From: Flavobacterium gawalongense
GTDB lineage: Bacteria > Bacteroidota > Bacteroidia > Flavobacteriales > Flavobacteriaceae
DNA: 46,952 nucleotides
Direction: 5' to 3'
Assembly (NCBI RefSeq): GCF_007097265.1
Contig: NZ_VJZP01000032.1
Coordinates: 1-46,952, forward strand
A model generated the notes under the pieces. The model was not told the DNA's origin, made no database searches, and saw only the letters and a list, made by a program, of their open reading frames with translations. Position numbers and translations under genes: made by a program. Shown piece by piece: positions 46,051 through 46,952 of the stretch. Each line of letters opens with the position of its first letter. Position 1 is the first letter of the stretch.

Positions 46051-46098
46051 TCTCAAATAAACTCCGTTTGCTCGTGATAAGACAGAGTTTATTTGAGA
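46051..46098 (-). terminator. Terminator of the duplicated secreted protein gene
   Basis: TCTCAAATAAACTC (46051-46064) pairs perfectly with GAGTTTATTTGAGA (46085-46098) around a 20-base loop. On the minus strand it begins 10 bases after the stop codon and is followed by ATTTTATTA. Confidence 0.7.
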
Positions 46099-46107
46099 AA
46101 TCAGAAT

Positions 46108-46872
46108 TTATTTGGATAAAGAAGGAACATTGGTGTAGATGAAGTCACCATGCATGCCAGTAAACGTCTTGTTGAATCCATCAAAAAACACTTTTCGGTC
46201 TTCTTCTTTTGGCCAAGCTGTTTTTATTAATTCATTTTGTTTATCGCTAGATTTTTCTAAATCGGCCAATGAATCATAATAATAGGCTTCAAGGAAATCC
46301 CTGCTGTCAGCTCCCCATGCATGGCGGTGAGGGTAATGTCCTTTTATATAAGGATTATTCATGGTAATTTTTTCATTGAATTCTTTTAGGCCTTTGCCTT
46401 GACCATTCATTGACATTTGTGATTTTCGCACATAAACGACCATAGGTTCTTTAGTAGTAGGCTTGAATTCTTTGGTGCCGGTAACAGAGGAGTAAATTTC
46501 GTCGGAATGTACAGGAGAATAATAACTGTTGTATTTTTCAAAAAAAGCAGTTCTGGCTTTTTCATCAGGCCAGCCTTTTTTAACTGGTTCATTAGTAGCT
46601 TCGCCTGATTTTTCTATGTCTTCCCAGGTTTTAAAAGCTGAAACGAGTAAAATTTCGGAACTGTTTTCTGTGTAATAATGATTAAGAATTTCGGAACCAA
46701 TTATTAAATCATTCTTACTGGTAACTTTGTCAAAGTATTCTTGTTCAGTTTGCTTCCAGTCTTTTCCGTCGGAATCTAAATTCCTATGCATAATCGTCAC
46801 TGTAATAAATATAGGTTTCGGGGCTTCTTGAGCAAAAATGCCAATGCTTAACAAGAATGTTAAAATTAACAT
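46108..46872 (-). CDS. Secreted protein with two similar halves, unknown function
   Basis: A 254-residue exported protein, not assigned to a named family. The N-terminus is a bare hydrophobic segment (LILTFLLSIGIFAQE) with no positive residues before it. The body is an internal duplication: about residues 80-130 (WEDIEKSGEATNEPVKKGWP, ARTAFFEKYNSYY, VHSDEIYSSV) match about 200-247 (LADLEKSSDKQNELIKTAWP, DRKVFFDGFNKTF, MHGDFIYTNV). Each half resembles a small alpha/beta (ferredoxin- or Dabb-like) fold. A stop codon 30 bases upstream in frame and no earlier start codon fix the start at 46872. Another ATG at 46898 is out of frame by one base. Any function would be a guess. Confidence 0.75.
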   Translation of the reverse strand: MLILTFLLSIGIFAQEAPKPIFITVTIMHRNLDSDGKDWKQTEQEYFDKVTSKNDLIIGSEILNHYYTENSSEILLVSAFKTWEDIEKSGEATNEPVKKGWPDEKARTAFFEKYNSYYSPVHSDEIYSSVTGTKEFKPTTKEPMVVYVRKSQMSMNGQGKGLKEFNEKITMNNPYIKGHYPHRHAWGADSRDFLEAYYYDSLADLEKSSDKQNELIKTAWPKEEDRKVFFDGFNKTFTGMHGDFIYTNVPSLSK

Positions 46873-46928
46873 TCTTTGAGGTAGGTATTTAATTTCATAT
46901 CTTTAAAGTCTTATAAAACATAGGAAAA

Positions 46929-46952
46929 ATGGAAATATTCAAAGGTCAAAAC
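46929..46952 (+). CDS. Start of a further gene, possibly an IS1595-type transposase (partial)
   Basis: ATG at 46929 opens a frame of eight codons, MEIFKGQN, to the right edge; an in-frame stop lies just upstream at 46914. From memory, transposases of the IS1595/ISXO2 group in Flavobacteriia often begin with an (M)xIFKGQNxLEF-like sequence, so this could be the left end of an insertion sequence. Eight residues are too few to be sure, and no terminal inverted repeat could be recognised. Confidence 0.3.

Overview
The window looks like a chromosomal segment of a Flavobacterium-like member of the Bacteroidota (family Flavobacteriaceae). The evidence is the AT-rich DNA, a type IX secretion (T9SS) and gliding gene set (porU, porV, gldJ, a type B sorting-domain surface protein beside a PorP/SprF protein), a SusC/SusD polysaccharide utilisation locus, and promoters of the Bacteroidota TTTG-N19-TANNTTTG type (best copy upstream of tRNA-Val).

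Layout. 1-72 is the 3' end of a 5S rRNA followed by hairpins and about 550 bp with no gene. 695-7651 (+) holds a 1361-residue secreted protein with nine 80-residue repeats and a gliding-type C-terminal domain, a PorP/SprF-like outer membrane protein and an OmpA-family protein. 7742-13007 holds housekeeping genes: miaE (-), a glycosyltransferase (+), pdhC and pdhA (-) and cdd (-). 13087-18125 (-) is porU-porV, divergent from gldJ and murF (18338-21370, +). From 21437 to 42000 lies a large beta-glucan utilisation locus: a membrane-bound one-component regulator (-), divergent from susC, susD, a surface glycan-binding lipoprotein, a GH16 endoglucanase, a secreted EEP-family phosphodiesterase, two GH30 enzymes, a GH5-CBM6 enzyme broken by a 4-bp tandem-repeat expansion, and GH3; a second GH3 lies on the opposite strand. 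42358-45754 (+) holds a sugar-sensor regulator with a degenerate Nudix domain, an amylosucrase-like GH13 and a Dabb-domain protein. The right end has tRNA-Val(UAC) (-), a secreted protein with an internal duplication (-), and the first eight codons of a further gene.

How the genes work together (inference from families). GH16 would cut beta-1,3-glucan at the surface, SusCD plus the lipoprotein would bind and import the oligosaccharides, GH30 and GH5 would remove beta-1,6 branches or shorten the chains, and the GH3 enzymes would release glucose. The substrate is probably a mixed beta-1,3/1,6-glucan such as laminarin or fungal glucan. Two identical 16-bp sites exactly 33 bp apart lie upstream of the susC promoter region and are good candidates for regulator binding. 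The T9SS genes would export surface proteins such as the repeat protein at the left end.

The most notable observations are the slippage-type frameshift in the GH5 gene, the phased direct repeats upstream of susC, paired hairpins with the same stem on both sides of the GH16 gene, the EEP enzyme inside a glucan locus, the non-catalytic Nudix regulator, and a candidate transposase start at the right edge next to a gene with an odd signal peptide.
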